From Nostoc sp. PCC 7524 (lineage in GTDB: Bacteria > Cyanobacteriota > Cyanobacteriia > Cyanobacteriales > Nostocaceae), in the NCBI RefSeq assembly GCF_000316645.1, contig NC_019684.1:3253501-3317500 (forward strand): a stretch of DNA of 64,000 bases, written 5' to 3'. Shown here one piece after another: positions 17,872 to 26,165 of this stretch. The notes below the pieces were generated by a model. That model was given only the letters and a program-made list of their open reading frames with translations. It had not been told where the DNA came from and did not search any database. Every line of letters starts with the position of its first letter. The first letter of the stretch is position 1. Both the position numbers and the translations under genes were made by a program.

Positions 17872-19602
17872 ATGGTCACACTCACAGAAAATACTCAAAT
17901 TATTCCTAATCCTGGTCTTTTGACGGTTCAGACTGTAGAAATAGCTAGCGAAACAACAGCTATTCGTTGTTTAGATTGGGATCGTGAGCGTTTTGATATC
18001 GAGTTTGGATTACGCAATGGCACAACCTATAATTCTTTCTTGATTAAAGGAGAAAAGATTGCTTTAGTTGATACTTCTCATAAAAAGTTTGAGCAGTTAT
18101 ATCTAGAGTTAATCACAGGATTAATTGATCCAAATGAAATAGATTACCTGATTATTAGCCACACAGAACCAGACCATAGTGGTTTAGTCAAAGATATTTT
18201 GCAATTAGCTCCGGCTATCACTATTGTTGGTGCAAAGGTAGCTATCCAATTTTTAGAAAATATGGTTCACCAGCCATTTAAATCCATGCTGGTAAAAAGT
18301 GGCGATCGCTTAGATTTAGGCAACGGTCATGAGTTAGAATTTGTCTCTGCCCCTAACTTACATTGGCCTGACACAATTTTCACCTACGACTATAAAACAG
18401 GTATTCTCTACACCTGTGATGTATTTGGAATGCACTATTGCGATGATCAGACCTATGATGAAAACTTCTATTCCATAGAAGCAGATTTTAAGTATTACTA
18501 TGATTGTCTGATGGGGCCAAATGCCCGGTCAGTATTGGCAGCTTTAAAACGCATCGAAAAATTAGACATTAAAACCGTCGCCACAGGACACGGGCCTTTA
18601 TTACAACATCACATCTGTGAATGGATAGAAAAATATCAAACTTGGAGTTTAGAACAAGCGAAAACAGAGACATTAGTGGCTGCATTCTATGCCGAAGATT
18701 ATGGTTATAGTGAGCATTTAGTTCGCAATATAGCTCATGGATGTACAAAGGCGGGTGTAGCGATAGAATTAATCGACTTAAATAGTGCTGAACCCCAAGA
18801 AGTCACAGAATTAGTAGCACAAGCGGCCGGTTTAATTATTGCCATGCCACCCCAATCATCAGCCACAGCCCAAGCGGCTTTAAGTACAATTTTGGCAGCA
18901 GTACATCATAAACAAGCCATCGGTTTATTAGAGTCTGGTGGGGGAGAAGATGAACCTGTATATCCCTTACGCAATAAGTTGCAAGAGTTGGGTTTAACAG
19001 AAGCATTTCCACCAGTTTTAGTCAAAGAACCACCCAGCCAAACCATAGAAAAACTCTGTGATGAAGCGGGGACAGATCTGGGGCAATGGTTAACCCGCGA
19101 TCGCACCATTAAACAAATCAAATCAATTAACAGTGAACTAGAAAAAGCCCTCGGACGCATTAGTGGGGGACTATATATTATCACCACCAAAAAAGGCGAA
19201 ATTCAAAGTGCCATGTTTGCCTCCTGGGTGACACAAGCCAGCCTCAACCCATTAGGAGTAGCAATTGCAGTAGGGAAAGAACGAGCGATTGAATCCTTAA
19301 TGCAATTAGGCGATCGCTTTGTGTTAAACGTCCTAGCAGAAGGCAACTATCAAGGCTTAATGAGACATTTCCTCAAACGTTTCCCCCCTGGTGCAGACCG
19401 ATTTGCTGATGTGAAGACATACCCGGCTGGCAATGGTGCGCCCATACTTGCAGACGCTTTAGCCTACATAGAATGTGAAATCACCAGTCGCATAGACTGC
19501 GGCGATCATTGGATTATCTACAGCACAGTGCAAAGCGGCAGAGTCGCCGATATCAACGCACTCACCGCAGTTCATCACCGCAAAGTTGGAAATCATTATT
19601 AG
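17872..19602 (+). CDS. flv4: Flavodiiron protein Flv4
   Basis: 576 aa. Three modules: metallo-beta-lactamase diiron domain (1-250), flavodoxin-like (262-400) and C-terminal flavin reductase-like domain (425-576), the cyanobacterial class C architecture. The canonical diiron ligands are all present: His97, Glu99, Asp101, His102 (HTEPDH), His164 (NLHWPD), Asp183 and His240. Flv4 pairs with Flv2 in an electron outlet protecting photosystem II under high light and low CO2. The call of Flv4 rather than Flv3 rests on operon order (flv4, sll0218-like, flv2) and intact ligands. The stop codon overlaps a heptamer repeat. Confidence 0.93.
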   Translation: MVTLTENTQIIPNPGLLTVQTVEIASETTAIRCLDWDRERFDIEFGLRNGTTYNSFLIKGEKIALVDTSHKKFEQLYLELITGLIDPNEIDYLIISHTEPDHSGLVKDILQLAPAITIVGAKVAIQFLENMVHQPFKSMLVKSGDRLDLGNGHELEFVSAPNLHWPDTIFTYDYKTGILYTCDVFGMHYCDDQTYDENFYSIEADFKYYYDCLMGPNARSVLAALKRIEKLDIKTVATGHGPLLQHHICEWIEKYQTWSLEQAKTETLVAAFYAEDYGYSEHLVRNIAHGCTKAGVAIELIDLNSAEPQEVTELVAQAAGLIIAMPPQSSATAQAALSTILAAVHHKQAIGLLESGGGEDEPVYPLRNKLQELGLTEAFPPVLVKEPPSQTIEKLCDEAGTDLGQWLTRDRTIKQIKSINSELEKALGRISGGLYIITTKKGEIQSAMFASWVTQASLNPLGVAIAVGKERAIESLMQLGDRFVLNVLAEGNYQGLMRHFLKRFPPGADRFADVKTYPAGNGAPILADALAYIECEITSRIDCGDHWIIYSTVQSGRVADINALTAVHHRKVGNHY

Positions 19603-19644
19603 GTGACAGGTGACAGGGGACAGGTTACAGGTTACAGGTGACAG
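19601..19644. repeat. Second heptamer family, six units, at the flv4 stop codon
   Basis: AGGTGAC/AGGTTAC/AGGGGAC units in tandem, beginning inside the TAG stop of flv4. It is distinct from the CCCCAAT class. It lies in the flv4 to sll0218-like intergenic gap. Confidence 0.85.
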
Positions 19645-19706
19645 AAAGTAGGCGAAGTAAATTCTACATTGTCCCCCTTGTCTTCCTTCCCTCATCCCCC
19701 TCATCT

Positions 19707-19755
19707 CCCACCCTACGGGTAGGCTTACGCCATCGTAAGAGAAGCAAGCTACATC
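19707..19755. repeat. 49-bp dispersed repeat, copy 2
   Basis: Identical over 49 bases to 10191-10239, including both internal palindromes. It sits inside the flv4-2 operon, 43 bases before the second gene. Confidence 0.9.
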
Positions 19756-19797
19756 CCCCTCATCCCCCAATCTCCAACCACCAATCACTCAACAGTC

Positions 19798-20289
19798 ATG
19801 TATAAACCCATAGAAGATAACGCCCTGTCTGCCTATGAAATCAATCGCAGCCGCATTGTTCGCAGTTTGGAACTTATCCAAGATGTGATTGTGATTTCCT
19901 TGTGTATCGGGTTATTTAGTTTCATGGCAATTCAGGTGAGAGATATGTTTCTCTCCCTGCTTCCGCCCCTAGACTTTCATGTTGTGACAGCCGATATTTT
20001 ATTTCTGCTCATCTTGGTAGAGTTATTTCGCCTACTGATTATTTATCTCCAAGAACAACGCATTTCTATCGGCGTAGCTGTTGAAGTCTCCATTGTTTCC
20101 GTTTTACGAGAAATCATTGTCAAAGGTGTACTAGAAATCTCTTGGAGTCAAGTTCTAGCCACTTGTGCCTTCCTCTTAGTTCTCAGCGTACTTTTAGTTG
20201 TACGAGTTTGGCTACCCCCGACCTTTGAAGGTATTGACCCAGAACAAAACATATCCCAACGTTATAAAAACCGCATTGTAAGGGACTAG
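19798..20289 (+). CDS. Sll0218-like membrane protein of the flv4-2 operon (PsiE-type)
   Basis: 163 aa. Four hydrophobic segments: VIVISLCIGLFSFMAI, FHVVTADILFLLILVELF, a weaker one over VSIVSVLREIIVKGV, and ATCAFLLVLSVLLVV. This is the PsiE-like four-helix layout. In Synechocystis the gene between flv4 and flv2 (sll0218) encodes a thylakoid protein that stabilises photosystem II complexes; same position and size here support orthology. It is flanked on both sides by repeat-filled gaps of 195 and 68 bases, so co-transcription should be checked. Confidence 0.85.
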   Translation: MYKPIEDNALSAYEINRSRIVRSLELIQDVIVISLCIGLFSFMAIQVRDMFLSLLPPLDFHVVTADILFLLILVELFRLLIIYLQEQRISIGVAVEVSIVSVLREIIVKGVLEISWSQVLATCAFLLVLSVLLVVRVWLPPTFEGIDPEQNISQRYKNRIVRD

Positions 20290-20357
20290 GAAGAAGCCGC
20301 AGGGTTAGGTTTTATCCCCCATACCCAGTCCCCAATCCCCAATCCCCATATTAAATT

Positions 20358-22088
20358 ATGACTATCTCCACTCCTATTCGCCCCAGAGATGTACAGGTTG
20401 CAGAAATTGGTCAGAATACACTCGTATTGCGATCGCGTACTTGGGAAAGATTAAAATTTGAGGTTGAGTATTCCCGTCAACGGGGAACTACAGCCAATTC
20501 TTATCTCATCCAAGCTGACAAAATCGCTTTAATTGATCCTCCCGGTGAATCTTTTACGACGATTTACCTAGACCAATTAGCCCAAAATCTCGATTTGACG
20601 CGTCTTGATTATATTATTCTCGGTCACGTCAACCCTAACCGTAGTGCAACATTAAAGGAATTGCTGGCACAAGCACCCCAAGTTACCTTGATTTGTTCTC
20701 GTCCGGCGGCTAATGTTCTCAAAGCTACTTTTCCGGAATGGGAATCCCGCATTCAAGCTGTGCGCTGGGAAGACAGTCTAGATTTAGGACAGGGACATCG
20801 GCTGAATTTTATCACTGTCCCGACTCCCCGATGGCCGGATGGACTTTGTACTTACGATACTGCTACCAAAATCCTCTACACAGATAAGTTTTTTGGCGCA
20901 CATATCTGCGAAGATACCCTATTTGATGAAGACTGGAAACAGTTAGACGGGGAACGTCGTTATTACTTTGACTGTCTCCATGCACCCCAAGCCAAACAGG
21001 TAGAAGTTGCCTTAGATAAATTAGCAGGGTTGGGAGCGAGATTTTATGCACCAGCTCATGGCCCCGTAATTCGCTATAGCCTCAGTCGTTTTACTCACGA
21101 CTACCGCCAATGGTGTCAAGCACAGAAATCTCAGGATTTAAGTGTGGCGTTGTTGTATGCTTCCGCCTATGGAAATACAGCAACTGTAGCGAATGCGATC
21201 GCTCAAGGTTTAATTGAAAATGGCATCAATGTTGAGTCTATCAACTGCGAACTAGCCGACCCTACAGAAATTACCCGCATCATCGAAGCTAGCGATGGTT
21301 TTATTATCGGTTCTCCCACCCTCGGCGGTCATGCCCCAACCCAAATTCAAACCGCTTTGGGTATAGTCCTCTCCACAGCTGCGAAAACTAAATTAGCTGG
21401 AGTATTTGGTTCCTATGGTTGGAGTGGTGAAGCCATTGATTTAATCGAAAGTAAACTCAAAGATGCCAATTATCGTTTAGGGTTTGAAACCATTCGGGTA
21501 CGCTTTAGCCCCACACCAGAGACACTACAAGAGTGTCAGACAGCTGGAGCGAACTTTGCTCAAACCTTGAAAAAGACCAAAAAACTCCGCAATACCCGCC
21601 AAGCCGTCACAGAATCCCAAATCGACCGGACTGAACAAGCCGTAGGACGAATTATTGGGTCTTTGTGCGTCGTCACCACACGCGACCAAGACACCCACAA
21701 AGGCATTTTAACTTCTTGGATCTCACAAGCCACCTTTAACCCACCAGGAATTATGCTGGCTGTAGCTCAAGAACAGAATGCAGATTTAATGCGTCATCCT
21801 GGGGATAGATTTGTGTTGAATATCCTGAAAGAAGGTAGAAATGTCAGGCGTTATTTTTCCCGTCAAAGTACATTAGGGGATAATCCCTTTGCTAACCTGG
21901 GGACTAAAACTGCTGAAAACGGTTGTTTGATTCTGACAGAGGCATTAGCCTATTTGGAATGTACAGTAAAAAATCAACTTCAATGTGGCGATCGCTGGTT
22001 AATTTATGCTGTAGTTGATCAAGGCGAAGTGTTAGAAAATGAGGGCGTTACTGCTATAGAACATCGCAAATCAGGCAGCTATTTTTAA
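20358..22088 (+). CDS. flv2: Flavodiiron protein Flv2 (non-canonical diiron site)
   Basis: 576 aa with the same three-module layout as Flv4. The diiron ligands are largely replaced: HVNPNR (His90, Asn92, Asn94, Arg95) in place of HxExDH, Arg158 for the next His and Lys177 for the Asp, while His234 remains. Loss of ligands is known for Flv2 and Flv1, which work as heterodimer partners of Flv4 and Flv3. The flavodoxin motif SAYGNTATVANAIA is intact. It overlaps the convergent MocR gene by four bases. Confidence 0.93.
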   Translation: MTISTPIRPRDVQVAEIGQNTLVLRSRTWERLKFEVEYSRQRGTTANSYLIQADKIALIDPPGESFTTIYLDQLAQNLDLTRLDYIILGHVNPNRSATLKELLAQAPQVTLICSRPAANVLKATFPEWESRIQAVRWEDSLDLGQGHRLNFITVPTPRWPDGLCTYDTATKILYTDKFFGAHICEDTLFDEDWKQLDGERRYYFDCLHAPQAKQVEVALDKLAGLGARFYAPAHGPVIRYSLSRFTHDYRQWCQAQKSQDLSVALLYASAYGNTATVANAIAQGLIENGINVESINCELADPTEITRIIEASDGFIIGSPTLGGHAPTQIQTALGIVLSTAAKTKLAGVFGSYGWSGEAIDLIESKLKDANYRLGFETIRVRFSPTPETLQECQTAGANFAQTLKKTKKLRNTRQAVTESQIDRTEQAVGRIIGSLCVVTTRDQDTHKGILTSWISQATFNPPGIMLAVAQEQNADLMRHPGDRFVLNILKEGRNVRRYFSRQSTLGDNPFANLGTKTAENGCLILTEALAYLECTVKNQLQCGDRWLIYAVVDQGEVLENEGVTAIEHRKSGSYF

Positions 22089-23563
22089 TTATCATCTGAT
22101 TTACCAATGATCACTTGAGCTAGTCGGCTCACTCCTTCCGTAATTTGAGACTCATTTAGTTCGGCATATCCCAAAATAAATTCACTTCCAGGACTATGTT
22201 TTAAATAGTTGGGATATGCCGCAACAATACCTACTCCGGCCTGGGCTGCACGCTGGATGATTTCTTCATCACAAAGATGGGTGTGTATTTTGATCATGAG
22301 GTGCATTCCGGCATTTTCTCCCACAATCGTGACTAAATCGCCACAATAAAACAACAAAGACTGTACCAAAGTTTGCCGTCGTTGGTCGTATAGCGATCGC
22401 ATCCTTCTGATATGGCGTTCTAGATGTCCTTCTGTAATAAAATCAGTCAGGGCATACTGTGCTAATAAACTACATTGCCTGTCTGCTAGCCATTTGGCAC
22501 GGGCAAAGATAGGTACTAAATTGTGTGGCACAACTAAATAACCCAAACGCAAAGCCGGAAATAGTACCTTGGAAAATGTACCCAGATAAATCACTGAGTT
22601 ACCTTGGTCTAATCCTTGCAACGCTGGGATGGGACGCTCACCATAACGATATTCGCTATCATAGTCATCTTCAATAATCATCACTCCTGATTTCTGCGCC
22701 CAAGTTAATAACTCCAGCCTGCGGGGAAGTGATAACACTGCTCCTGTCGGAAATTGGTGAGACGGAGTAACATAAACAAGTTTAAGGTTGGGAATTATAC
22801 TTGTTTTTAGACTGTTAACGATTAAGCCAGATTGATCTACAGGTATAGGAAATAAACTAGCTCCTTGCGCTAAAAAAGCCCTTCTTGCCCCTAAATGACC
22901 CGGTTCTTCTAGTGCAATCCCATCACCCCTGTCAATGAAAAGCCGTGTAATTAAGTCAAGTCCTTGCTGAGAACCACCCACAATCATGATTTGCTCTGCA
23001 CTACACTGAACAGCCCTAGAACGAGCCAGATAAGAAGCGATCGCCTGCCTTAATGGTTGATAACCCATTGAGTAAACAGTATAATCAAGCACACTGGGAT
23101 TTGAGCGACAATGACGAGCTAATAACTTGCGCCACAGGTCTATAGGAAACCTGTCAAATGCTGGTCTTCCATAGCTAAAGTTAATTTCCAATTCTGGTTC
23201 TGGCAAGCGAAAAAATCCTTTGTCACTCAGATTTTGACCATAAGTTGATAAAGATACTGATGAAGCGGTTGGTTGTGATGGTGACTGAACAGGTGCAGTA
23301 TTGAGTAAATCATCAGGAAGTTGCCGACAAACAAAAGTTCCTGAACCCAAAATTGTTTCTAGATAACCCTCACTAAGTAATTGTTCATAGCTTTGAGTAA
23401 CAGTAGCGCGGGAAATACTGAGAAATTGAGAGAGTGTTCTGGTGGAAGGTAGTTTTTGACCTGGTGCTAATCTACCTGAGAGAATCGCCTGGCGCAATTC
23501 CTCGTACACTTGGCGATGCAGAGGTAAAGATGCGTGTGGGTCAATAGTAATGGCAAAATCCAT
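22085..23563 (-). CDS. MocR/PdxR-type regulator (GntR wHTH fused to aminotransferase)
   Basis: 492 aa. Residues 12-80 are a GntR winged helix (LPLHRQVYEELRQAILSGRLAPGQKLPSTRTLSQ; the first two-thirds shown in pieces: recognition region SRATVTQSYEQLLSEGYL). Residues 120-490 are a fold-type I aminotransferase domain with the PLP lysine at Lys332 (GTFSKVLFPALRLGY) and EDDYDSEYRY. Such regulators sense PLP or an amino compound and control a divergent gene. Here the divergent gene encodes a flavin-binding PNPOx-like protein, and an 8-bp-arm palindrome lies between them. Confidence 0.92.
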   Translation of the reverse strand: MDFAITIDPHASLPLHRQVYEELRQAILSGRLAPGQKLPSTRTLSQFLSISRATVTQSYEQLLSEGYLETILGSGTFVCRQLPDDLLNTAPVQSPSQPTASSVSLSTYGQNLSDKGFFRLPEPELEINFSYGRPAFDRFPIDLWRKLLARHCRSNPSVLDYTVYSMGYQPLRQAIASYLARSRAVQCSAEQIMIVGGSQQGLDLITRLFIDRGDGIALEEPGHLGARRAFLAQGASLFPIPVDQSGLIVNSLKTSIIPNLKLVYVTPSHQFPTGAVLSLPRRLELLTWAQKSGVMIIEDDYDSEYRYGERPIPALQGLDQGNSVIYLGTFSKVLFPALRLGYLVVPHNLVPIFARAKWLADRQCSLLAQYALTDFITEGHLERHIRRMRSLYDQRRQTLVQSLLFYCGDLVTIVGENAGMHLMIKIHTHLCDEEIIQRAAQAGVGIVAAYPNYLKHSPGSEFILGYAELNESQITEGVSRLAQVIIGKSDDN

Positions 23564-23623
23564 AATCAGAAATCGTCGGTAATTACGAATTAGATTTGCA
23601 AGTGGACTGGTAGCTTAGTTAAA

Positions 23624-23648
23624 AAGTGGCACTTGTATCATGCCACTT
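23624..23648. promoter_or_regulatory. Palindrome in the MocR/PNPOx-like divergent promoter
   Basis: AAGTGGCA, nine-base spacer, TGCCACTT: perfect 8-bp arms. A further AAGTGG direct copy lies at about 23600. Position between the divergent starts makes it the natural MocR operator candidate. Confidence 0.6.
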
Positions 23649-23688
23649 ATCTAAATACTCTAGTGATGTAGAGTAAAAGTTTCTAGTC

Positions 23689-24342
23689 ATGTCTCAACAA
23701 AAAGCTCCCAGTCAAAGAACAACTGTTAAGCGTGTACCCCAAAGAGGAAACTATGAACGTGAAACGATTTATCAAGTCTTGGATGAAGGATTAGTCTGTC
23801 ATGTAGGTTTTGTCGCTGAAGGACAACCTTTTGTCATTCCCACAGCTTACGGAAGAGTAAATGACACCTTGTATATTCATGGCTCACCTGCTAGTCGGAT
23901 GCTCAGAACCCTACAACAAGGTATCGATGTCTGCGTTACTGTAACTTTGTTGGATGGGTTAGTATTGGCACGTTCGGCGTTTCACCACTCCATGAATTAT
24001 CGTTCAGTTGTAGTGTTTGGTACAGCCACTATAGTAGAAGATACTGAACAAAAATTAGCTGCCCTCAAAGCATTTACAGAACACGTCATTAATGGCAGAT
24101 GGGAAGAAGTGCGATCGCCTAATCGTCACGAATTAGCCGGAACTCTTGTATTATCTCTACCTCTAGCAGAAGCATCTGCAAAACTTCGTACTGGTGGACC
24201 TCTTGATGATGAAGCTGATTATCAACTATCTGTATGGGCTGGGGTAATTCCCTTAAAATTAACTGCCACTACACCCATCCCTGATTCTCGGTTGCATCCA
24301 AGTATCAAAATACCTACATATATCAGTAACTACACCAGATAA
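23689..24342 (+). CDS. Pyridoxamine 5'-phosphate oxidase-related flavin-binding protein (NimA-like)
   Basis: 217 aa. Split-barrel flavin-binding fold: 'CHVGFVAEGQPFVIPTAYGRVNDTLYIHGS' is the FMN-contacting strand pair and 'FHHSMNYRSVVVFGTA' follows. This is the Pyridox_ox_2/NimA-like group rather than true PdxH, since PdxH signature residues at the C-terminus are not evident. Likely an FMN-dependent reductase of unknown substrate. Divergent from the MocR gene and probably under its control. Confidence 0.85.
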   Translation: MSQQKAPSQRTTVKRVPQRGNYERETIYQVLDEGLVCHVGFVAEGQPFVIPTAYGRVNDTLYIHGSPASRMLRTLQQGIDVCVTVTLLDGLVLARSAFHHSMNYRSVVVFGTATIVEDTEQKLAALKAFTEHVINGRWEEVRSPNRHELAGTLVLSLPLAEASAKLRTGGPLDDEADYQLSVWAGVIPLKLTATTPIPDSRLHPSIKIPTYISNYTR

Positions 24343-24442
24343 AAATCAACTCAATGCTGAAGAAAATCCAGATATCATCACACAATCACTACCAACAATG
24401 GTAAGGTCATTTACTATTCTCGACTCTCCGTCTTTATAGTCT

Positions 24443-24997
24443 ATGGCTAAAGTTTTTGACTGTATTACAGAACAACTGCAAAACTTTATAGCAGCCCAGC
24501 ATCTGTTTTTTGTTGGTTCAGCGCCCCTGAGTCCTGATGGTCATGTTAACCTCTCCCCTAAAGGATTGGATTGTTTGCGGCTGCTTTCTCCCCATCAAGT
24601 AGCCTACTTAGATTTAACAGGTAGTGGCAACGAAACTTCAGCCCATCTAGAAGAAAACGGGCGGATTACTTTAATGTTTTGCGCTTTTGAAGAACCGCCA
24701 TGTATTTTACGTCTCTACGGACAAGGAAAAACAATTTTACCAACTTCCCCAGATTGGTATGACTTGTATTCCTTGTTTCCCCAAATACCAGGAACTCGTC
24801 AAATTATCCTTGTTGACGTGGAACGTGTGCAGACATCCTGTGGTTTTGGTGTCCCACTTTATGAATATAAAGGTCAACGACAGACTCTAGTTAATTGGGC
24901 TGATAAAAAAGGAGAACAGGGAATTAAAGACTATCAGCAGCAAAAAAATGTTGTGAGTATTGATGGTTTACCAACTTCACTCAGTAAAATGCCCTAA
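24443..24997 (+). CDS. Pyridoxamine 5'-phosphate oxidase-family protein
   Basis: 184 aa split-barrel protein: 'FFVGSAPLSPDGHVNLSPKG' and 'YLDLTGSGNETSAHLEENGRITLMF' match the general-stress/PNPOx-like family that binds FMN or F420-type cofactors. The substrate is unknown. The GNAT gene begins 16 bases after the stop codon, so the two were originally one operon; the GNAT gene is now split by a transposon. Confidence 0.85.
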   Translation: MAKVFDCITEQLQNFIAAQHLFFVGSAPLSPDGHVNLSPKGLDCLRLLSPHQVAYLDLTGSGNETSAHLEENGRITLMFCAFEEPPCILRLYGQGKTILPTSPDWYDLYSLFPQIPGTRQIILVDVERVQTSCGFGVPLYEYKGQRQTLVNWADKKGEQGIKDYQQQKNVVSIDGLPTSLSKMP

Positions 24998-25013
24998 AAG
25001 TTCACTTTTGGAT

Positions 25014-25139
25014 ATGAATTACATAATTCGTCCACTGACACAACAAGATGAGCCTTTTCTGTGGCAAATGCTGTATGAAGCCGCACACATGGCAGCAGAA
25101 GGTGATTTAACAGTGCAAGATGCCATGAATCATCCTGAG
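25014..25139 (+). pseudogene. GNAT acetyltransferase, 5' part (interrupted by IS605-type element)
   Basis: 42 codons from ATG 25014: the N-terminus 'MNYIIRPLTQQDEPFLWQML' is a typical GNAT start. At 25140 the reading frame passes into transposon end sequence. Joined directly to 28256-28648 it makes an uninterrupted 172-aa acetyltransferase, so the split results from a single insertion. Translation from this part alone would run into the element and give a truncated, inactive protein. Confidence 0.88.
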
Positions 25140-25160
25140 CTATTTCCGACAGCAGCCCCA

Positions 25161-25180
25161 CGCCGTCCCGAAGGGCGGCG
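25161..25180. other. Left-end subterminal hairpin of the IS605-type element
   Basis: CGCCG-T-CCC-GAA-GGG-CGGCG: an eight-base-pair stem with an unpaired T. It differs from the right-end hairpin (28221-28240) only in the loop. In IS608 an extrahelical T in such a hairpin is recognised by TnpA on single-stranded DNA. Confidence 0.75.
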
Positions 25181-25226
25181 ATGGGAAGAATGTCGGGGCG
25201 GTGACGAACACACCCCCGAACCGATG

Positions 25227-25748
25227 TCAACCGCTAGGTTGACGGGGTGAGTGGGGTGGGTGAGGAATCGCCAATTGGTCTTGGGCGCAAGTCGAGGAGT
25301 CTTGATTCTGCACGTATTGTTTTAGAACCTCGACAGTCACCCCACCGCACGAGGCAATGAAGTAAGCACTATTCCAAAACACGGGTTTACCCCAATAAAC
25401 GCGCCTAATCTCCATCAAAAACTCTTTACGAATTTGTTGACTTGTGTAAGATTTTAAGGCGTTGACAAACTTCGATAGTTGCATTTGGGGATAGTAGCGG
25501 AATAACAGGTGAACATGGTGAGCAGCGCGTTGGACGGGTTTCCCGGCTTGAAGCGACTGCGAACCCGAAGGGTCACTTTCGCCATTAAATTCAACGACTT
25601 CACAACCCCATTTCTGGGATATGTGATTAACCGATTCACCCAATCGAATTAGCATTGCAGGTGTGATTACTTTCTTGCGGTACTTGGTGGTCAAAACCAG
25701 ATGTGCTTTTAGGTCAGAGATAGACCTAGCGGTTGATTTATAAGCCAT
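25227..25748 (-). CDS. tnpA: IS200/IS605 transposase TnpA (Y1 HUH), with internal insertion
   Basis: 173 aa from ATG 25748 (MAYKSTARSI); upstream in-frame codons run through a terminator hairpin. HUH motif His78-Val79-His80 (HVHLLF) and catalytic Tyr145 (LKQYVQNQ) are present. Residues 60-77 are an 18-residue insertion encoded by a 54-bp repeat that splits GESD from HVHLLF, two residues from the catalytic His pair; without it the protein is 155 aa, normal for the family. Whether it is still active is open. It is transcribed away from tnpB. Confidence 0.9.
   Translation of the reverse strand: MAYKSTARSISDLKAHLVLTTKYRKKVITPAMLIRLGESVNHISQKWGCEVVEFNGESDPSGSQSLQAGKPVQRAAHHVHLLFRYYPQMQLSKFVNALKSYTSQQIRKEFLMEIRRVYWGKPVFWNSAYFIASCGGVTVEVLKQYVQNQDSSTCAQDQLAIPHPPHSPRQPSG
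25520..25573. repeat. 54-bp hairpin repeat inside tnpA, flanked by GGT
   Basis: Begins GAGCAGCGCG and ends AGCGACTGCGAACCCGAAG then GGT. GGT occurs immediately before (25517-25519) and at the end (25571-25573). The middle 22 bases hold a CGGG-TTT-CCCG hairpin. It is in frame and antisense to the coding direction. The copy in tnpB has the same ends and length but a different hairpin. Confidence 0.9.
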
Positions 25749-25771
25749 AAAAAAGCCTGCAAAATGCAGGC
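25749..25771 (-). terminator. Terminator abutting the tnpA start codon
   Basis: On the minus strand GCCTGCA-TTT-TGCAGGC is followed by six Ts and then directly by ATG of tnpA. It also closes the two-gene passenger unit, whose last stop codon is about 20 bases upstream. IS200 elements are known to carry such a hairpin that keeps outside transcription from reaching tnpA. Confidence 0.85.
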
Positions 25772-25791
25772 ACAATAATTATTAAAAAAGT

Positions 25792-26163
25792 TTAGTTACG
25801 TGTGACAAGTTCTTTTGTTACACTTTTCCCCATGCAATCTTGAACGACCTGAGTATAGTTAACAGGTTCATAATACAGAATAATAAATTTCTGATAAACC
25901 TGATGGTCAAAAACCTCATATCCCGCAAGATGCCATTCATGATTGGAATTGTCATAGTGTCCAAATGTTTGAACACTCCACAAATTACCTTTCTTTTTAT
26001 CAAGATTAGATTCTATTTCTTGGATAAAAATAGCGGCATCATAACAACCACTTCCACCGCCATCAAGCATGACTGATGGACTATTAGGTAACGGGAGATT
26101 AATGTAGAAAAAACTTGGTGGATCATTTTCCCAAATCTCTAAAAGTCTTGATTGTATGTTCAT
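25792..26163 (-). CDS. Unknown passenger protein, small and soluble
   Basis: 123 aa, no signal or membrane segment, acidic N-terminal half, aromatic-rich C-terminal half (HLAGYEVFDHQVYQKFIILYY). Start ATG 26163 has AAAGGAG seven bases upstream, and that site overlaps the end of the preceding gene (gap of two bases), so translation is coupled. Size, acidity and position after an exported protein are like immunity proteins of toxin-immunity pairs, but this is speculation. Not recognised. It is inside the transposon. Confidence 0.65.
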   Translation of the reverse strand: MNIQSRLLEIWENDPPSFFYINLPLPNSPSVMLDGGGSGCYDAAIFIQEIESNLDKKKGNLWSVQTFGHYDNSNHEWHLAGYEVFDHQVYQKFIILYYEPVNYTQVVQDCMGKSVTKELVTRN

Positions 26164-26165
26164 GC

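Noticed and set aside
25160..25260. Plus-strand frame at 24960-25250 as a gene
   Set aside because: It is a read-through of the GNAT 5' fragment in part and transposon end sequence; the GNAT frame itself starts at 25014.
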